From NCBI GenBank assembly GCA_964369225.1, contig CAYJER010000007.1, positions 18,551-82,550 on the forward strand: 64,000 bases of DNA, written 5' to 3'. The position numbers and the translations under genes were made by a program. How positions within the stretch are numbered: the stretch's first letter is position 1; each line of letters begins with the position of its first letter. The DNA is from SIG603 sp964369225. Lineage in GTDB: Bacteria; Bacillota; Clostridia; Oscillospirales; Acutalibacteraceae. Of this stretch, positions 26,794 through 35,496 are shown piece by piece. The notes beneath the pieces were generated by a model. The model was given only the letters and a program-made list of their open reading frames with translations, ran no database searches and had not been told where the DNA came from.

Positions 26794-28152
26794 ATGATAC
26801 ATCAATATAAATTAAATGGATATAATATAGTCATAGACGTTGCTAGTGGTTCAATTCATGTTGTGGATGAGCCTGTCTATGACATAATATCTATGTATGA
26901 AAATTATAGTACACAGGAAATTGTTAGCAAAATTACAAATGATTACCCTTGCAGTGAAGAGGAAGTCATAGACTGCCTTAACGACATTAAAGGCCTTATA
27001 GATGAAGAAAAGCTGTTTTGTGAAGAGGATTATGCAAATGTAGCAGTAGATTTTAAATACAAAAATAATGTTACTAAGGCGCTATGTCTTCATGTGGCTC
27101 ATACTTGTAATTTGAATTGCAGTTACTGTTTTGCAGCCGGCGGAAAATATAAGGGAAAAGACGCTTTAATGAGCCTAGAGGTAGGCAAAAAAGCTATAGA
27201 TTTCCTTATAGAAAATTCAGGAACCAGGACTAACCTAGAGGTTGACTTCTTTGGTGGTGAGCCTTTAATGAATTGGCAAGTGGTAAAAGACATAGTAAAT
27301 TATGCAAGAAGCATTGAAAAAGAAAAAAATAAGAATTTTAGATTTACATTAACCACAAACGGGGTACTTATTAACGACGAGGTAATAGAATTTTCTAACA
27401 GAGAGATGGACAACGTTGTTTTAAGTCTTGATGGAAGAAAAAAAGTTCATGACTATTTTAGAATAGACTTAAATTCGGTTGGTAGTTACGAAAAAATTCT
27501 TCCTAAATTCAAGAAATTTGTCGAGACTAGGGGAGACAAAGGTTATTATATGCGTGGAACTTTCACGCATAATAATGTTGATTTTACAAATGATATATTC
27601 CATATGGCTGATTTAGGGTTTACTCAACTTAGCATGGAGCCTGTTGTTTGCCATGAAGATGACCCTTATGCACTCACAAAAGAAGATTTACCTATTCTTT
27701 TTGAGCAATACGAAGTTTTGGCAAAAGAAATGCTTAAAAGAGAAAATGAAGGTAAAGGATTTGAGTTTTACCACTATATGATTGACTTAAATCATGGTCC
27801 ATGTATCTACAAAAGAGTTACAGGATGTGGTTCAGGCAGTGAGTATTTTGCGGTTACACCTACAGGAGACTTATACCCATGTCATCAGTTCGTAGGAGAG
27901 CCAAAATATTTAATGGGAAATGTGTTTAATGGAGTGAATGCCTTTGATTTACAGGATGAATTTAAATCATGTAATGTTTATTCAAGGCAAGAGTGCAGAG
28001 AATGTTGGGCAAGACTTTATTGTTCTGGCGGATGTGCAGCAAACTCATATCACGCTACAGGCGACATTAAAGGCATATACTCATATGGATGTGAGCTATT
28101 CAAAAAAAGAATGGAATGCGCCATAATGCTACAAATTGCAAGACAAATGTAG
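26794..28152 (+). CDS. scfB: Radical SAM SCIFF-peptide maturase (thioether-forming, SPASM)
   Basis: The 452-aa protein starts MIHQYKLNGYNIVIDVASGS, the signature N-terminus of the SCIFF maturase group, including a RiPP-recognition-like segment. It has the radical SAM motif C105-NLN-C109-SY-C112, the FFGGEPLMNW and TLTTNGVLI elements, and a Cys-rich SPASM domain (CGSGSEYFAV, CHQF, CRECWARLYCSGGCAAN). The family links Cys sulfur to a residue in the SCIFF peptide. The precursor gene is at 31927-32073, 3.8 kb away, instead of adjacent. The upstream sulfatase makes an anSME misannotation likely. Confidence 0.88.
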   Translation: MIHQYKLNGYNIVIDVASGSIHVVDEPVYDIISMYENYSTQEIVSKITNDYPCSEEEVIDCLNDIKGLIDEEKLFCEEDYANVAVDFKYKNNVTKALCLHVAHTCNLNCSYCFAAGGKYKGKDALMSLEVGKKAIDFLIENSGTRTNLEVDFFGGEPLMNWQVVKDIVNYARSIEKEKNKNFRFTLTTNGVLINDEVIEFSNREMDNVVLSLDGRKKVHDYFRIDLNSVGSYEKILPKFKKFVETRGDKGYYMRGTFTHNNVDFTNDIFHMADLGFTQLSMEPVVCHEDDPYALTKEDLPILFEQYEVLAKEMLKRENEGKGFEFYHYMIDLNHGPCIYKRVTGCGSGSEYFAVTPTGDLYPCHQFVGEPKYLMGNVFNGVNAFDLQDEFKSCNVYSRQECRECWARLYCSGGCAANSYHATGDIKGIYSYGCELFKKRMECAIMLQIARQM

Positions 28153-28182
28153 CTTAAAACAAATTGTAAAAGGTAATAGCAG

Positions 28183-29013
28183 ATGAAAAAGTTTATTATT
28201 GAGACATACAATTGGTTTGAAAAAAAATTAAGGCTGGATGCGTTGGATACCTATTCAGCTCAATCAGCCTTTTTTATAATCATAGCCATAATACCCTTTG
28301 TGTTGGTGCTATTATCGTTTTTTACGTTAATAGATATCGAGGGACAAACTGTAATAGAAAAAACAATAGAGCTTTTACCAGATGGTATAGCTCAGTTCTT
28401 TTCAGCAATTTTAAGCTTTGATCATCAACCATTTACCTTTTTTTCGGTAGCATTTATTGCGTGTGTTTGGTCGTCATCAAAGGCGATGTTAGCCTTGATA
28501 AAGGGATTAAACGCAGTTTTTGATGTTCAAGAAAACAGAAATTATTTTATATTAAGGGCAATATCTATATTGTACACGCTTGCTTTTGCAGTGATTTTAA
28601 TAGCGACAACAATTGTAATGGTGTTTGGAAATAACATTTATTCGCTGATTAATAGCTATATAGATATCAGCTTTGTAGACAAAATATTAGATTTTAAAGG
28701 GCTTATTGCTATAGTTATTTTGACAATATTTTTTAGTATAACATTCAAATTAATTCCATTTAAAGCAAGAGTTCCATTTAGATTTTGTGCAATTGGAGCA
28801 TTTCTTTCGGCGGTGGCGTGGGTCGTTTATTCAACAGTCTTCTCATATTTTGTTGATAACTTTTCAAGCTACTCAGATATATACGGCAGTCTAGCCATAC
28901 TTATAATTGTTATGTTATGGCTGTATTTTTGCATGTACATTATGCTTTTTGGCGGAGAGATTGCAGTTTGGTTATACAGGATTAAGCCTTATAAAAAAAT
29001 ATTTAAGAGATGA
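28183..29013 (+). CDS. YihY/virulence-factor BrkB family membrane protein
   Basis: The 276-aa protein has six predicted transmembrane segments (about 27-50, 83-101, 125-145, 165-185, 200-222 and 233-257) and the family patterns TYSAQSAFFIIIAIIPF, KAMLALIKGLNAVFD and IYGSLAILIIVMLWLYFCMYIMLFGGE. It is related in pattern to RbnA/BrkB, which despite the old name is not a ribonuclease. The physiological role is unknown. Confidence 0.9.
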   Translation: MKKFIIETYNWFEKKLRLDALDTYSAQSAFFIIIAIIPFVLVLLSFFTLIDIEGQTVIEKTIELLPDGIAQFFSAILSFDHQPFTFFSVAFIACVWSSSKAMLALIKGLNAVFDVQENRNYFILRAISILYTLAFAVILIATTIVMVFGNNIYSLINSYIDISFVDKILDFKGLIAIVILTIFFSITFKLIPFKARVPFRFCAIGAFLSAVAWVVYSTVFSYFVDNFSSYSDIYGSLAILIIVMLWLYFCMYIMLFGGEIAVWLYRIKPYKKIFKR

Positions 29014-29059
29014 AACATTTTAAGCTTTAAAACAGTTTATTATATATAGGAGAGTAATT

Positions 29060-29536
29060 GTGCCTAAGATAAGGGATGAAGTAGAATTTAAAAGAATATA
29101 TGAGAAATATTTTGACACTGTATATAGAATTGCCTATATACACCTTAAAAATCAGCAAAACAGCTTGGACATAGCACAAGATATTTTTTATAAACTTTTA
29201 ATCAATGAGAAAGTATTTAATGACGATGAACATATAAAAGCATGGCTTTGCACATGTACACATAATGCGTGTGTGGATTTTTTCAGAAGTAAGCATAATA
29301 AGACACAAGATTTAGACTCGGTAACCGAGCAGGCCGAGGACTTTAAATCTGACGAAATTATAGAGTTAGTGTTGTCTTTGCCTGAAAAATATAAGACTAT
29401 TATTTATATGTTTTACTATGAGGACTATAAGTCTGAGGAGATCTCTAAGATTTTAAATCTTTCACATTCAACCGTTAGAGTTAGGCTTAAACGAGGAAGA
29501 GAAATACTTAAAAATAAACTGGGAGAAGATATCTAA
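29060..29536 (+). CDS. ECF-type RNA polymerase sigma factor
   Basis: The 158-aa protein starts at GTG after AGGAGAG. Region 2 is at residues 9-75 (FKRIYEKYFDTVYRIAYIHL, IAQDIFYKLL, IKAWLCTCTHNACVDFFRS). Region 4 is at 98-150 (LPEKYKTIIYMFYYEDYKSEEISKIL, HSTVRVRLKRGREIL). It directs polymerase to a stress regulon of unknown identity. The stop overlaps the next gene by 1 base, the usual coupling with an anti-sigma factor. Confidence 0.9.
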   Translation: MPKIRDEVEFKRIYEKYFDTVYRIAYIHLKNQQNSLDIAQDIFYKLLINEKVFNDDEHIKAWLCTCTHNACVDFFRSKHNKTQDLDSVTEQAEDFKSDEIIELVLSLPEKYKTIIYMFYYEDYKSEEISKILNLSHSTVRVRLKRGREILKNKLGEDI

Positions 29537-30141
29537 TGCAAAGCAATATAAAAAAAAGTCTTGATAAAATAACAGTATCAGACGAAATTAAAAGTAATAT
29601 ATATGAAGATATATTAAAAAAGGCAAGCGGTCCTCGTGAATTGCCTAAAAAGAAAAATTACATGCCGGTTGTATTGGCGGCAGCTTGTATGGTTATGGGA
29701 TTTTTTGCGTTTCCTTACCTCTTTCCACAAACAGAGCCAGAACCAGTTTTGCTGATTAGAAACATAGACATAGAGCCTGTAGTTGGATCAAACTATGAAG
29801 TTTACTTTTTTGTGGAAGATGTTTTAGTGAAACAGGTTTTTAGTGCTGAAGAAGCTACTGCTTTGAGTGTATGGGATAAGGCAAGAGAGATTGACAGCAA
29901 TATGAATGATATTGAGCTAATTGATTTTAGTTATGAAAATAATGTGTTAAGCCTTAATTTTAATCAAGAGCTTCAAAATAAGGCTGACGAAAACATAATT
30001 ATAGCTATTGTTAAGTCTATGCAGAGTGTGTATTTAGATGTTCAAGAAATTAATATCAGTTCAAATTCAAATCCGCTTACATTAGATGGCAATATATTAA
30101 GTTCAGAATATTATATGGAAAAATTAAATTATATACAATAA
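29536..30141 (+). CDS. Putative membrane-bound anti-sigma factor
   Basis: The 201-aa protein has a short cytoplasmic N-terminus (QSNIKKSLDKITVSDEIKSN, then IYEDILKKA), a single transmembrane segment at about 47-63 (VVLAAACMVMGFFAFPYLF) and an extracytoplasmic domain of about 130 residues. There is no zinc-binding HxxxCxxC motif. The role is inferred mainly from the overlap with the ECF sigma gene and the topology. The extracellular part resembles no domain I can name. Confidence 0.7.
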   Translation: MQSNIKKSLDKITVSDEIKSNIYEDILKKASGPRELPKKKNYMPVVLAAACMVMGFFAFPYLFPQTEPEPVLLIRNIDIEPVVGSNYEVYFFVEDVLVKQVFSAEEATALSVWDKAREIDSNMNDIELIDFSYENNVLSLNFNQELQNKADENIIIAIVKSMQSVYLDVQEINISSNSNPLTLDGNILSSEYYMEKLNYIQ

Positions 30142-30147
30142 AAAATT

Positions 30148-30522
30148 AAGGGGCGAACTTGTGTGTTCGCCCCTTAAGCATTAGAACTTAGTGAAAAGTG
30201 AATGTGAAAATTTTTGCGGATTTTTAATTAAAGGATTTTTTAATAAAAATTTGTTAAATATTGTAGGGGAGGGCGTAGAGACCAGACGTGCCTCTTAGGA
30301 TTTTATGATTAAATTAAATTCGTTTAAACGCACAAATTAATGTAGGGGACGGGTTTTCCGTTCCGTGGGAATTTAGTTAAAATCTCTAGTTTTTCGGGAC
30401 GGAAAACCCGTCCCCTACAGGGCATCCCTACAATATTCGTTACTTTTATAATATTAAGAAATATTTCTTATTTCTGCATTCTTATTTATTATTTGTGAAA
30501 AAATGTTATTTGTAAAAAAATG
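30148..30522. repeat. REP/REPIN and MITE-like cluster before the 5S genes
   Basis: No gene is visible here. The stretch contains a single REP hairpin GGGGCGAAC-ttgtgt-GTTCGCCCC (30150-30174), which may terminate the sigma operon; an AT-rich dispersed repeat (TTAGAACTTAGTGAA to about 30250); a chimeric half-unit with CAGACGTGCCTCTTAG (30263-30300); and a full REPIN with GGGACGG arms at 30341-30419. Confidence 0.7.
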
Positions 30523-30551
30523 CAAAAAAAAACAACCACCCTATTGGATGG
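30523..30551 (-). terminator. Terminator downstream of the 5S rRNA cluster
   Basis: On the minus strand CCATCC-aata-GGGTGG (one G-U pair) is followed by GT and a run of T, directly after the last 5S gene. Confidence 0.75.
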
Positions 30552-30560
30552 CTATTTTGA

Positions 30561-30678
<118 letters not shown>

Positions 30679-30730
30679 AACTAGGATTGTTATTACAACC
30701 TAGCAAAAAAAGGGGGGATGAGATAAACGA

Positions 30731-30847
<117 letters not shown>

Positions 30848-30885
30848 TTATCTCATTTTCTGTCGCTTGTTTCATCGACTTACAT

Positions 30886-30914
30886 AGTTTACCACATCTT
30901 TTTTGATTTGTCAA
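30886..30914 (-). promoter_or_regulatory. Promoter of 5S copy 2
   Basis: Minus-strand -35 TTGACA (30909-30914) and -10 TAAACT (30886-30891) are 17 bases apart. A GTCG...CGAC leader hairpin follows, as in copy 3. Confidence 0.65.
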
Positions 30915-30981
30915 TACTTTTTTAAAAGTTTTTTTAAAAAAATTAACGATTGACTTCTCAAAAGAAAAATGAGATAAACGG

Positions 30982-31098
<117 letters not shown>

Positions 31099-31139
31099 TT
31101 ATCTCATTTTCATGTCGCTTGTGTTTCAGCGACTTATAT

Positions 31140-31167
31140 ATAATACCACATATTTCAGATTTGTCAA
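31140..31167 (-). promoter_or_regulatory. Promoter of 5S copy 3
   Basis: Minus-strand -35 TTGACA (31162-31167) and -10 TATTAT (31140-31145) are 16 bases apart, then a leader hairpin GTCGCT-gaaacaca-AGCGAC before the 5S gene. Confidence 0.65.
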
Positions 31168-31211
31168 TAGGAAAATGCAAAAAAAATCAATTTTTTTTAA
31201 AATTACATATT

Positions 31212-31547
31212 TTAAGGGGAATTTGTGTAGATTTTAAGCTCTTTTCCTTTTTTTCGTGCCTCTTTTATAGTGAAAAGAGTTCCTCTTGATTTGCCATCCC
31301 AAAAAGCTATTACAATATCAGCCTCTTCAACTATTTGAATATTTCTGACTAAAGGCGCTCTTTTTCCAAAGCTTTCATAGTCTGGCTTGAAAATAATTGT
31401 CTTAATATTGTTTTTTATGGCGTAATCTTCGGCACAACTATCTATGCCTTTAGCTCCGCCAGAGACAATATAATCAATATCATAGTCGCTTAAATATTTT
31501 TCAAGATTAACAAAAAGGTTTCGTGAACCTACAATTGCAATTTTCAT
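31212..31547 (-). CDS. SLOG-like/DUF2493-type nucleotide-binding protein
   Basis: The 111-aa Rossmann-like protein begins MKIAIVGSRNLFVNLEKYL and carries IVSGGAKGIDSCAEDYA, the GG-x-x-K/R-G-x-D pattern of SLOG proteins (YspA/DUF2493, DprA and LOG relatives), and FGKRAPLVRN. SLOG proteins bind nucleotides or their derivatives; no substrate can be predicted. The chosen ATG at 31547 has a CGGAG site. An open frame extends 46 codons upstream but is unlike the family. Confidence 0.8.
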   Translation of the reverse strand: MKIAIVGSRNLFVNLEKYLSDYDIDYIVSGGAKGIDSCAEDYAIKNNIKTIIFKPDYESFGKRAPLVRNIQIVEEADIVIAFWDGKSRGTLFTIKEARKKGKELKIYTNSP

Positions 31548-31614
31548 ATAATCACTCCGAATATTTGTTCTATAAATATTATACCTTATTTTTATTATAA
31601 AATCAAGGTGAATT

Positions 31615-31791
31615 TTAAGGAGTCTCAAGCTCTGTTGCATCTTCAGGGTCACGAAAGAGTGCAATAGCAGAAAGTGAGTTGCCAAGTTGATTAAAAAAAG
31701 TTGCTAGTTTATCTATTTCATCTACTGTTTTTCCGTCTGCTAATGCGGCAGCTAGGGTTGAGATAAAAACAACAGTCTTTGAGGCGTCCAT
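31615..31791 (-). CDS. Small 58-aa protein, conserved-looking, function unknown
   Basis: A short frame encodes MDASKTVVFISTLAAALADG and continues KTVDEIDKLATFFNQLGNSL to an acidic C-terminus ending ELETP. A strong GGGGGAG ribosome-binding site lies five bases before the ATG. The pattern (hydrophobic N-terminal helix, then a helix with LATFFNQLGNSLSAIA) resembles small Clostridial proteins I associate with DUF6774; I am not sure of that name. It lies between the SLOG gene and the divergent SCIFF precursor. Confidence 0.6.
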   Translation of the reverse strand: MDASKTVVFISTLAAALADGKTVDEIDKLATFFNQLGNSLSAIALFRDPEDATELETP

Positions 31792-31864
31792 AAAACTCCC
31801 CCTTCTGCAATATAATAATACTTTATATTGTATTCAAAATCAATGGTTTGAGTTACTTAATCTA

Positions 31865-31893
31865 TTGACTTTTATTAAAAAACGTGCTAAAAT
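31865..31893 (+). promoter_or_regulatory. Probable SCIFF precursor promoter
   Basis: -35 TTGACT (31865-31870) and -10 TAAAAT (31888-31893), 17 bases apart, 33 bp before the SCIFF ATG. Confidence 0.65.
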
Positions 31894-31926
31894 AAATTAT
31901 AAAATAGTGTAAGGAGGCAATTAATT

Positions 31927-32073
31927 ATGATGAAGATTAAGACAATCGAAACTAGAAATCTTAAGGAGTCATGCAAAAAAGGCGGTTGTGGCGAGTGCCA
32001 AACTTCTTGCCAATCAGCATGCAAAACTTCTTGCGGTGTTGCTAATCAAAAATGTGAGAGCGACAAAAAATAA
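31927..32073 (+). CDS. scfA: SCIFF (six-cysteines-in-forty-five-residues) RiPP precursor
   Basis: The 48-aa peptide contains the near-invariant SCIFF core GGCGECQTSCQSACKTSCGV followed by ANQKC, and an N-terminal leader-like MKIKTIETRNL. It is the substrate of the radical SAM maturase at 26794-28152, which forms thioether links; the biological role of SCIFF is unknown. Besides the six canonical Cys (21, 24, 28, 32, 36, 43) there is a seventh at C16. An AGGAGG site precedes two consecutive ATGs (31927 and 31930), so the first Met could be either. Confidence 0.93.
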   Translation: MMKIKTIETRNLKESCKKGGCGECQTSCQSACKTSCGVANQKCESDKK

Positions 32074-32099
32074 TTATGACATAATGTTCTTATTTTATA

Positions 32100-32145
32100 C
32101 CCCTGTGTAGTGGCCTTCATGGCTTTCTCTGAATCTACACAGGGG
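32100..32145 (+). terminator. Long hairpin after the SCIFF gene
   Basis: CCCCTGTGTAG and CTACACAGGGG form a perfect 11-bp stem around a 24-base loop that itself holds GGCC/GGCT complementarity. No T tract follows, so it may stabilise the small mRNA instead of, or as well as, terminating it. Confidence 0.55.
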
Positions 32146-32177
32146 ATGTCATTTTGATAGGGTGGTTTTTAAATAAT

Positions 32178-32963
32178 ATGGCGAAGCTTTTTCCGTTATT
32201 TAGCGGTAGTACAGGAAACAGTTATTTCTTAGGTTCACGTGACGAGGGAATATTAATTGATGCAGGAAAAAATTCTAAGCAAATTCATCTTGCGTTAGAG
32301 CGATGCAAAATATCGCCTTTAGCTGTAAAAGCTATTGTAATAACCCATGAACATGTGGACCATATAAACGCCTTAAAGGTGTTTGCCTCAAAGTATAATA
32401 TAGATGTTTTTTGTTCTGCCGGTACATTAAAAGAGCTTACGCTTAAAAATATTGTAAAATTTCCTATACATATAATTCAAAATGACTTGCAAATTGCTGG
32501 AATGAATATTAATTATTTTAATACACCGCACGACTGTGCCGAAAGTATAGGTTTTAAGATTAAAACCCAGGATAACAAAAATTTTGCATTTGCAACAGAT
32601 ATTGGCTGTATTACACAGGAAATAGAAGAGAATTTTTCTAACTGTGATTTTTGTGTTATTGAAAGCAATCATGACATAGACATGCTTAAATGTTCTGATT
32701 ACCCTTATCAGCTTAAACAAAGGGTTCTTTCTGCTAGTGGGCATCTATCAAACAAGGATTGCGCCGAGTTTTTAACAAAAATTTATAAGACTGGCACAAA
32801 AAAATTCTTGTTGGCTCATTTAAGTTCAGAGAATAACTACCCGTTATTGGCGAAAGAAACCTCTTTATGTGCCTTGACTATGGCTGGTCTTGTAAAAGAT
32901 GTTGATTATAGGCTTGAAGTTGCAAGAAAAGAGAATACTGATGGAAAGGGTATAATTTTTTAA
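32178..32963 (+). CDS. MBL-fold metallohydrolase, WalJ/YycJ type
   Basis: The 261-aa protein has the metallo-beta-lactamase signature ITHEHVDHINAL (HxHxDH, about 61-72), an N-terminal LFSGSTGNSYFLG, DIGCIT and a C-terminal LLAHLSSENN. WalJ proteins are putative 5'-3' exonuclease-type hydrolases linked to the WalRK region in Firmicutes. As in B. subtilis and relatives, rlmH is close: here it follows with a 1-base overlap, though no walRK genes are present. I choose the ATG at 32178; an in-frame TTG at 32154 is possible. Confidence 0.88.
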   Translation: MAKLFPLFSGSTGNSYFLGSRDEGILIDAGKNSKQIHLALERCKISPLAVKAIVITHEHVDHINALKVFASKYNIDVFCSAGTLKELTLKNIVKFPIHIIQNDLQIAGMNINYFNTPHDCAESIGFKIKTQDNKNFAFATDIGCITQEIEENFSNCDFCVIESNHDIDMLKCSDYPYQLKQRVLSASGHLSNKDCAEFLTKIYKTGTKKFLLAHLSSENNYPLLAKETSLCALTMAGLVKDVDYRLEVARKENTDGKGIIF

Positions 32964-33433
32964 TGTTAAGTGTGAAAATAGTTTGTCTTGGAAATTTAAA
33001 AGAAAAATTTTTAAAAGAGGCACAAAAAGAGTACGAAAAAAGATTATCTGCTTTTTGTAATTTGAAAATTATTGAAATTTCAGAAGTAAGAACAGGTGAC
33101 AGCGAAGCTTTAATTGAAAAAGCTCTGCTAAAAGAAGCCGAGTTAATTAAACAGGCTGTTGGAAATAGTCTTTGTGTTCCTTTAGTAATAGAGGGCAAGC
33201 AATCAAGCTCAAAAGAGTTTAGTGAATTTTTATCAAGGCAGGCAGTCATGGGTGAAAGCTCAATTGCTTTTGTTATTGGTTCGTCTCACGGACTTCATGA
33301 GAGCGTTAAAAAAATGGGGAAAGGTCTTAGTGTATCAAACATGACGTTTCCGCATCAGTTATTTAGGGTTATGCTTTTAGAACAAATATACCGTGCCTTT
33401 CAGATACAAACAGGCACAAAATATCATAAATAG
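32963..33433 (+). CDS. rlmH: 23S rRNA (pseudouridine1915-N3)-methyltransferase RlmH
   Basis: The 156-aa SPOUT methyltransferase has MLSVKIVCLGNLKEKFLKEA at the start, VPLVIEGKQSSSKEFSEFL, the knot motif FVIGSSHGLHESV, and the C-terminal FPHQLFRVMLLEQIYRAFQI with GTKYHK. The knot is usually GG; here the second Gly is Ser (IGSSHGL). The length is typical. Its ATG overlaps the WalJ-like stop (TAATG). Confidence 0.95.
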   Translation: MLSVKIVCLGNLKEKFLKEAQKEYEKRLSAFCNLKIIEISEVRTGDSEALIEKALLKEAELIKQAVGNSLCVPLVIEGKQSSSKEFSEFLSRQAVMGESSIAFVIGSSHGLHESVKKMGKGLSVSNMTFPHQLFRVMLLEQIYRAFQIQTGTKYHK

Positions 33434-33445
33434 GAGAAAAAGGAA

Positions 33446-34120
33446 ATGAAAAAGAAATTATTATTATTAAGTTCAATGATTGTATTAGTTGTGGTAAGCA
33501 CAGGTTGTAGTATACTAGAGTCTTTTACTGGAACTAATGCTTTAGAGACTACTAAAAATTTGGTTCAATGGGAGCTTGACTCAAGCTTTTTAGGCGTGCA
33601 TTCCGATGGATATATGGCTCTTTTAGGTGAAAATATTGACTCTGTAGACGAGTTAGAGCAAAGTCATTTAGAGTTAGTAGAAGCAGATACTCAAGAATAC
33701 TTAACTTATATAGGCATAGACATTACAACGCTTTCAGATGATGCATACACAAGAGCGCATGAGATTTTTACAAAACTATACTCTTATAGTAAGTATGAGG
33801 TTGGCGAGTCAGTAAAAGATGGTTCAGTTTATAAAGTAGATGTTACAATTTATCCAATAATGAACTTAGCTACTTCAATTAGTTATGATTTTTATGATGG
33901 TGTAGTCACCGATATGTTTACAGATGTTACAGAGTATACAGAAGAATTAAATGAGCAATTTGCAAATGTCATGTTAGATGAAATCGAGAAAAATATCAAT
34001 ACTGCCGAGTACGCAGAACCTGTAGAAATCGAGATTGAAGTTCTTGAATACGACACTTATTACCAAATATCACAAGAAGGTTTTAATTCAGCTTATTCAG
34101 AAATGATAAAATACGAATAA
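33446..34120 (+). CDS. Putative lipoprotein of unknown function
   Basis: The 224-aa protein has a lipoprotein signal peptide (KKK, then a hydrophobic core, then VVSTGC with the lipid-modified Cys at 21). The mature part is acidic and contains TDVTEYTEELNEQFANVMLDEI. It resembles Clostridial lipoproteins with a DUF5105-like domain, but I do not claim that assignment. It is expected on the outer face of the membrane. It follows rlmH by 12 bp with a TAGGAGAAAAAGG site. Confidence 0.75.
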   Translation: MKKKLLLLSSMIVLVVVSTGCSILESFTGTNALETTKNLVQWELDSSFLGVHSDGYMALLGENIDSVDELEQSHLELVEADTQEYLTYIGIDITTLSDDAYTRAHEIFTKLYSYSKYEVGESVKDGSVYKVDVTIYPIMNLATSISYDFYDGVVTDMFTDVTEYTEELNEQFANVMLDEIEKNINTAEYAEPVEIEIEVLEYDTYYQISQEGFNSAYSEMIKYE

Positions 34121-34135
34121 TTTTTTAAAAAATAC

Positions 34136-34164
34136 TTGATTTTTTTAAAAATATGTGTTACAAT
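34136..34164 (+). promoter_or_regulatory. Probable rpmE promoter
   Basis: -35 TTGATT (34136-34141) and -10 TACAAT (34159-34164) with a 17-base spacer, about 60 bp before the rpmE start. Confidence 0.65.
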
Positions 34165-34226
34165 ATATGTTGTTATTTTAGAACGATTATTATATAGGTT
34201 TGACCTATAAGAGAGGTGACAGAATC

Positions 34227-34430
34227 ATGAAAGAAAATCTACATCCAGAATACCACGAAACAACCGTTACATGCGCTTGCGGAAATGTTATTAACACTAG
34301 ATCAACAAAGAAAGACGTTAAGGTTGAAATTTGCTCAAAATGCCATCCTTTCTATACAGGCAAACAAAAGTTGATAGATACAAGTGGTCGTGTTGACATG
34401 TTCAAGAAACGTTACGGCACAGGAAAATAA
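34227..34430 (+). CDS. rpmE: 50S ribosomal protein L31
   Basis: The 67-aa protein MKENLHPEYHETTVTCACGN retains the zinc-binding cysteines (CAC, CSKC; the C+ form) and the end motif HPFYTGKQKLIDTSGRVD. It starts at ATG 34227 after AGAGGTGACAG; the in-frame ATG at 34200 would add nine residues foreign to L31. A terminator follows at once, so it is monocistronic. Confidence 0.96.
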   Translation: MKENLHPEYHETTVTCACGNVINTRSTKKDVKVEICSKCHPFYTGKQKLIDTSGRVDMFKKRYGTGK

Positions 34431-34440
34431 TTTAAACTTA

Positions 34441-34467
34441 AAAATCTGCCTTATGGCAGATTTTTTT
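34441..34467 (+). terminator. Terminator of rpmE
   Basis: AAATCTGCC-ttat-GGCAGATTT followed by further T residues, 11 bp after the rpmE stop. Confidence 0.88.
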
Positions 34468-34820
34468 GATATTAGAACTTAGTGAACATTTTGGTTAAAA
34501 ACTAAATTTGTTTAAATATTGTAGGCGAGGGTCTCATACTTGGGAACTTAGTGAAGAGGTAATAGTGAAGAGTGAAAAAGTAATGTGAAAATCCTTTCAG
34601 ATTTTTTGATTAAAGAATTTTTTAACAAAAAATGTAGTAATAAAGATAAATTTATTAAAATTTTGTAGGGGAGGGTCTCCGTGCCCTCCCGAGAAGTAGG
34701 ATTTAGCACCCAGTTTCGGGAGGGCGCAGAGACCCTCCCCTACAATTAAGCAATAAGTTTGCTTAAGTTCCCAAGCATGAAATTTCCCTTATAATATAAT
34801 TAAATTTGAGAGAGAATAAT
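34468..34820. repeat. REPIN plus AT-rich dispersed repeats
   Basis: No gene is visible. The AT-rich dispersed repeat (GAACTTAGTGAA..., TGTGAAAATCC..., GATTTTTTGATTAAAG) occurs twice in whole or part at 34472-34640. A complete REPIN with arms GGGAGGGTCTC and CTCCC lies at 34664-34744, with head TGTAGGGG and mirror CCCCTACA. Confidence 0.7.
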
Positions 34821-35438
34821 ATGGAATATAAAACAGTTAAAGACTATGGTGAAGATTTTTTTATAGAAAAAAAGTCTAGGTTTATTGGCTACTGTATGCC
34901 TGTTACTACAGAGGAAGACGCCAAGTTTTTTATAAACGAGATAAAGCTAAAACACAAGGATGCGACGCACAATGTGTCTGCTTATGTTTTAAGAGAAAAC
35001 AATATAGAAAGATTTAACGACGACGGCGAGCCATCGGGGACCGCCGGTATTCCTATGCTTGAAACCATAAAAAAGTCGGGCGTTAAAGACGTGGTTTTAG
35101 TAGGAACAAGATATTTCGGGGGAATTATGCTGGGCGGCGGTGGCCTAGTTAGAGCCTACTCACATACTGCAAGTATCGCATTAAAATCTGCTAAAATTTG
35201 CGTTATGAAAGAATGTATACTAGCTAGTGCAAAATGCCACTACAGCTATTACACCAAATTGCAAGAAATTCTAAGCAAAGCAGAGATAGACGACACTTTA
35301 TTTGAAGACATGGTTACAGTTAAATTTCATATTTTACAAGAGGATTTAATAGAATTTAGAGAGAATTTCTCTGAACTTACTAAGGGAAACGGCATTATAG
35401 ACGAGATTGGAAAAAATTTTTATTCATTTGAGATATGA
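34821..35438 (+). CDS. YigZ/IMPACT-family protein
   Basis: The 205-aa protein has the UPF0029 N-terminal domain pattern (KKSRFIGYCMPVTTEEDAKF, HKDATHNVSAYVLREN, RFNDDGEPSGTAGIPML, TRYFGGIMLGGGGLVRAYSH), then a ferredoxin-like C-terminal domain. The family is related to the translation regulator IMPACT; the bacterial role is unclear. I start at the ATG at 34821, with GAGAGA upstream; a TTG at 34806 is less likely. Confidence 0.9.
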   Translation: MEYKTVKDYGEDFFIEKKSRFIGYCMPVTTEEDAKFFINEIKLKHKDATHNVSAYVLRENNIERFNDDGEPSGTAGIPMLETIKKSGVKDVVLVGTRYFGGIMLGGGGLVRAYSHTASIALKSAKICVMKECILASAKCHYSYYTKLQEILSKAEIDDTLFEDMVTVKFHILQEDLIEFRENFSELTKGNGIIDEIGKNFYSFEI

Positions 35439-35496
35439 TTTTAAAAAAATAAAAGTATTTTAAAGATTTGTGTTGTATATATTATTATAGACTAAA

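Noticed and set aside
26794..28152. Anaerobic sulfatase-maturating enzyme (anSME)
   Set aside because: Adjacent to a sulfatase, but the N-terminus MIHQYKLNGYNIV and the SPASM pattern are those of SCIFF maturases, and a SCIFF precursor is in the window.
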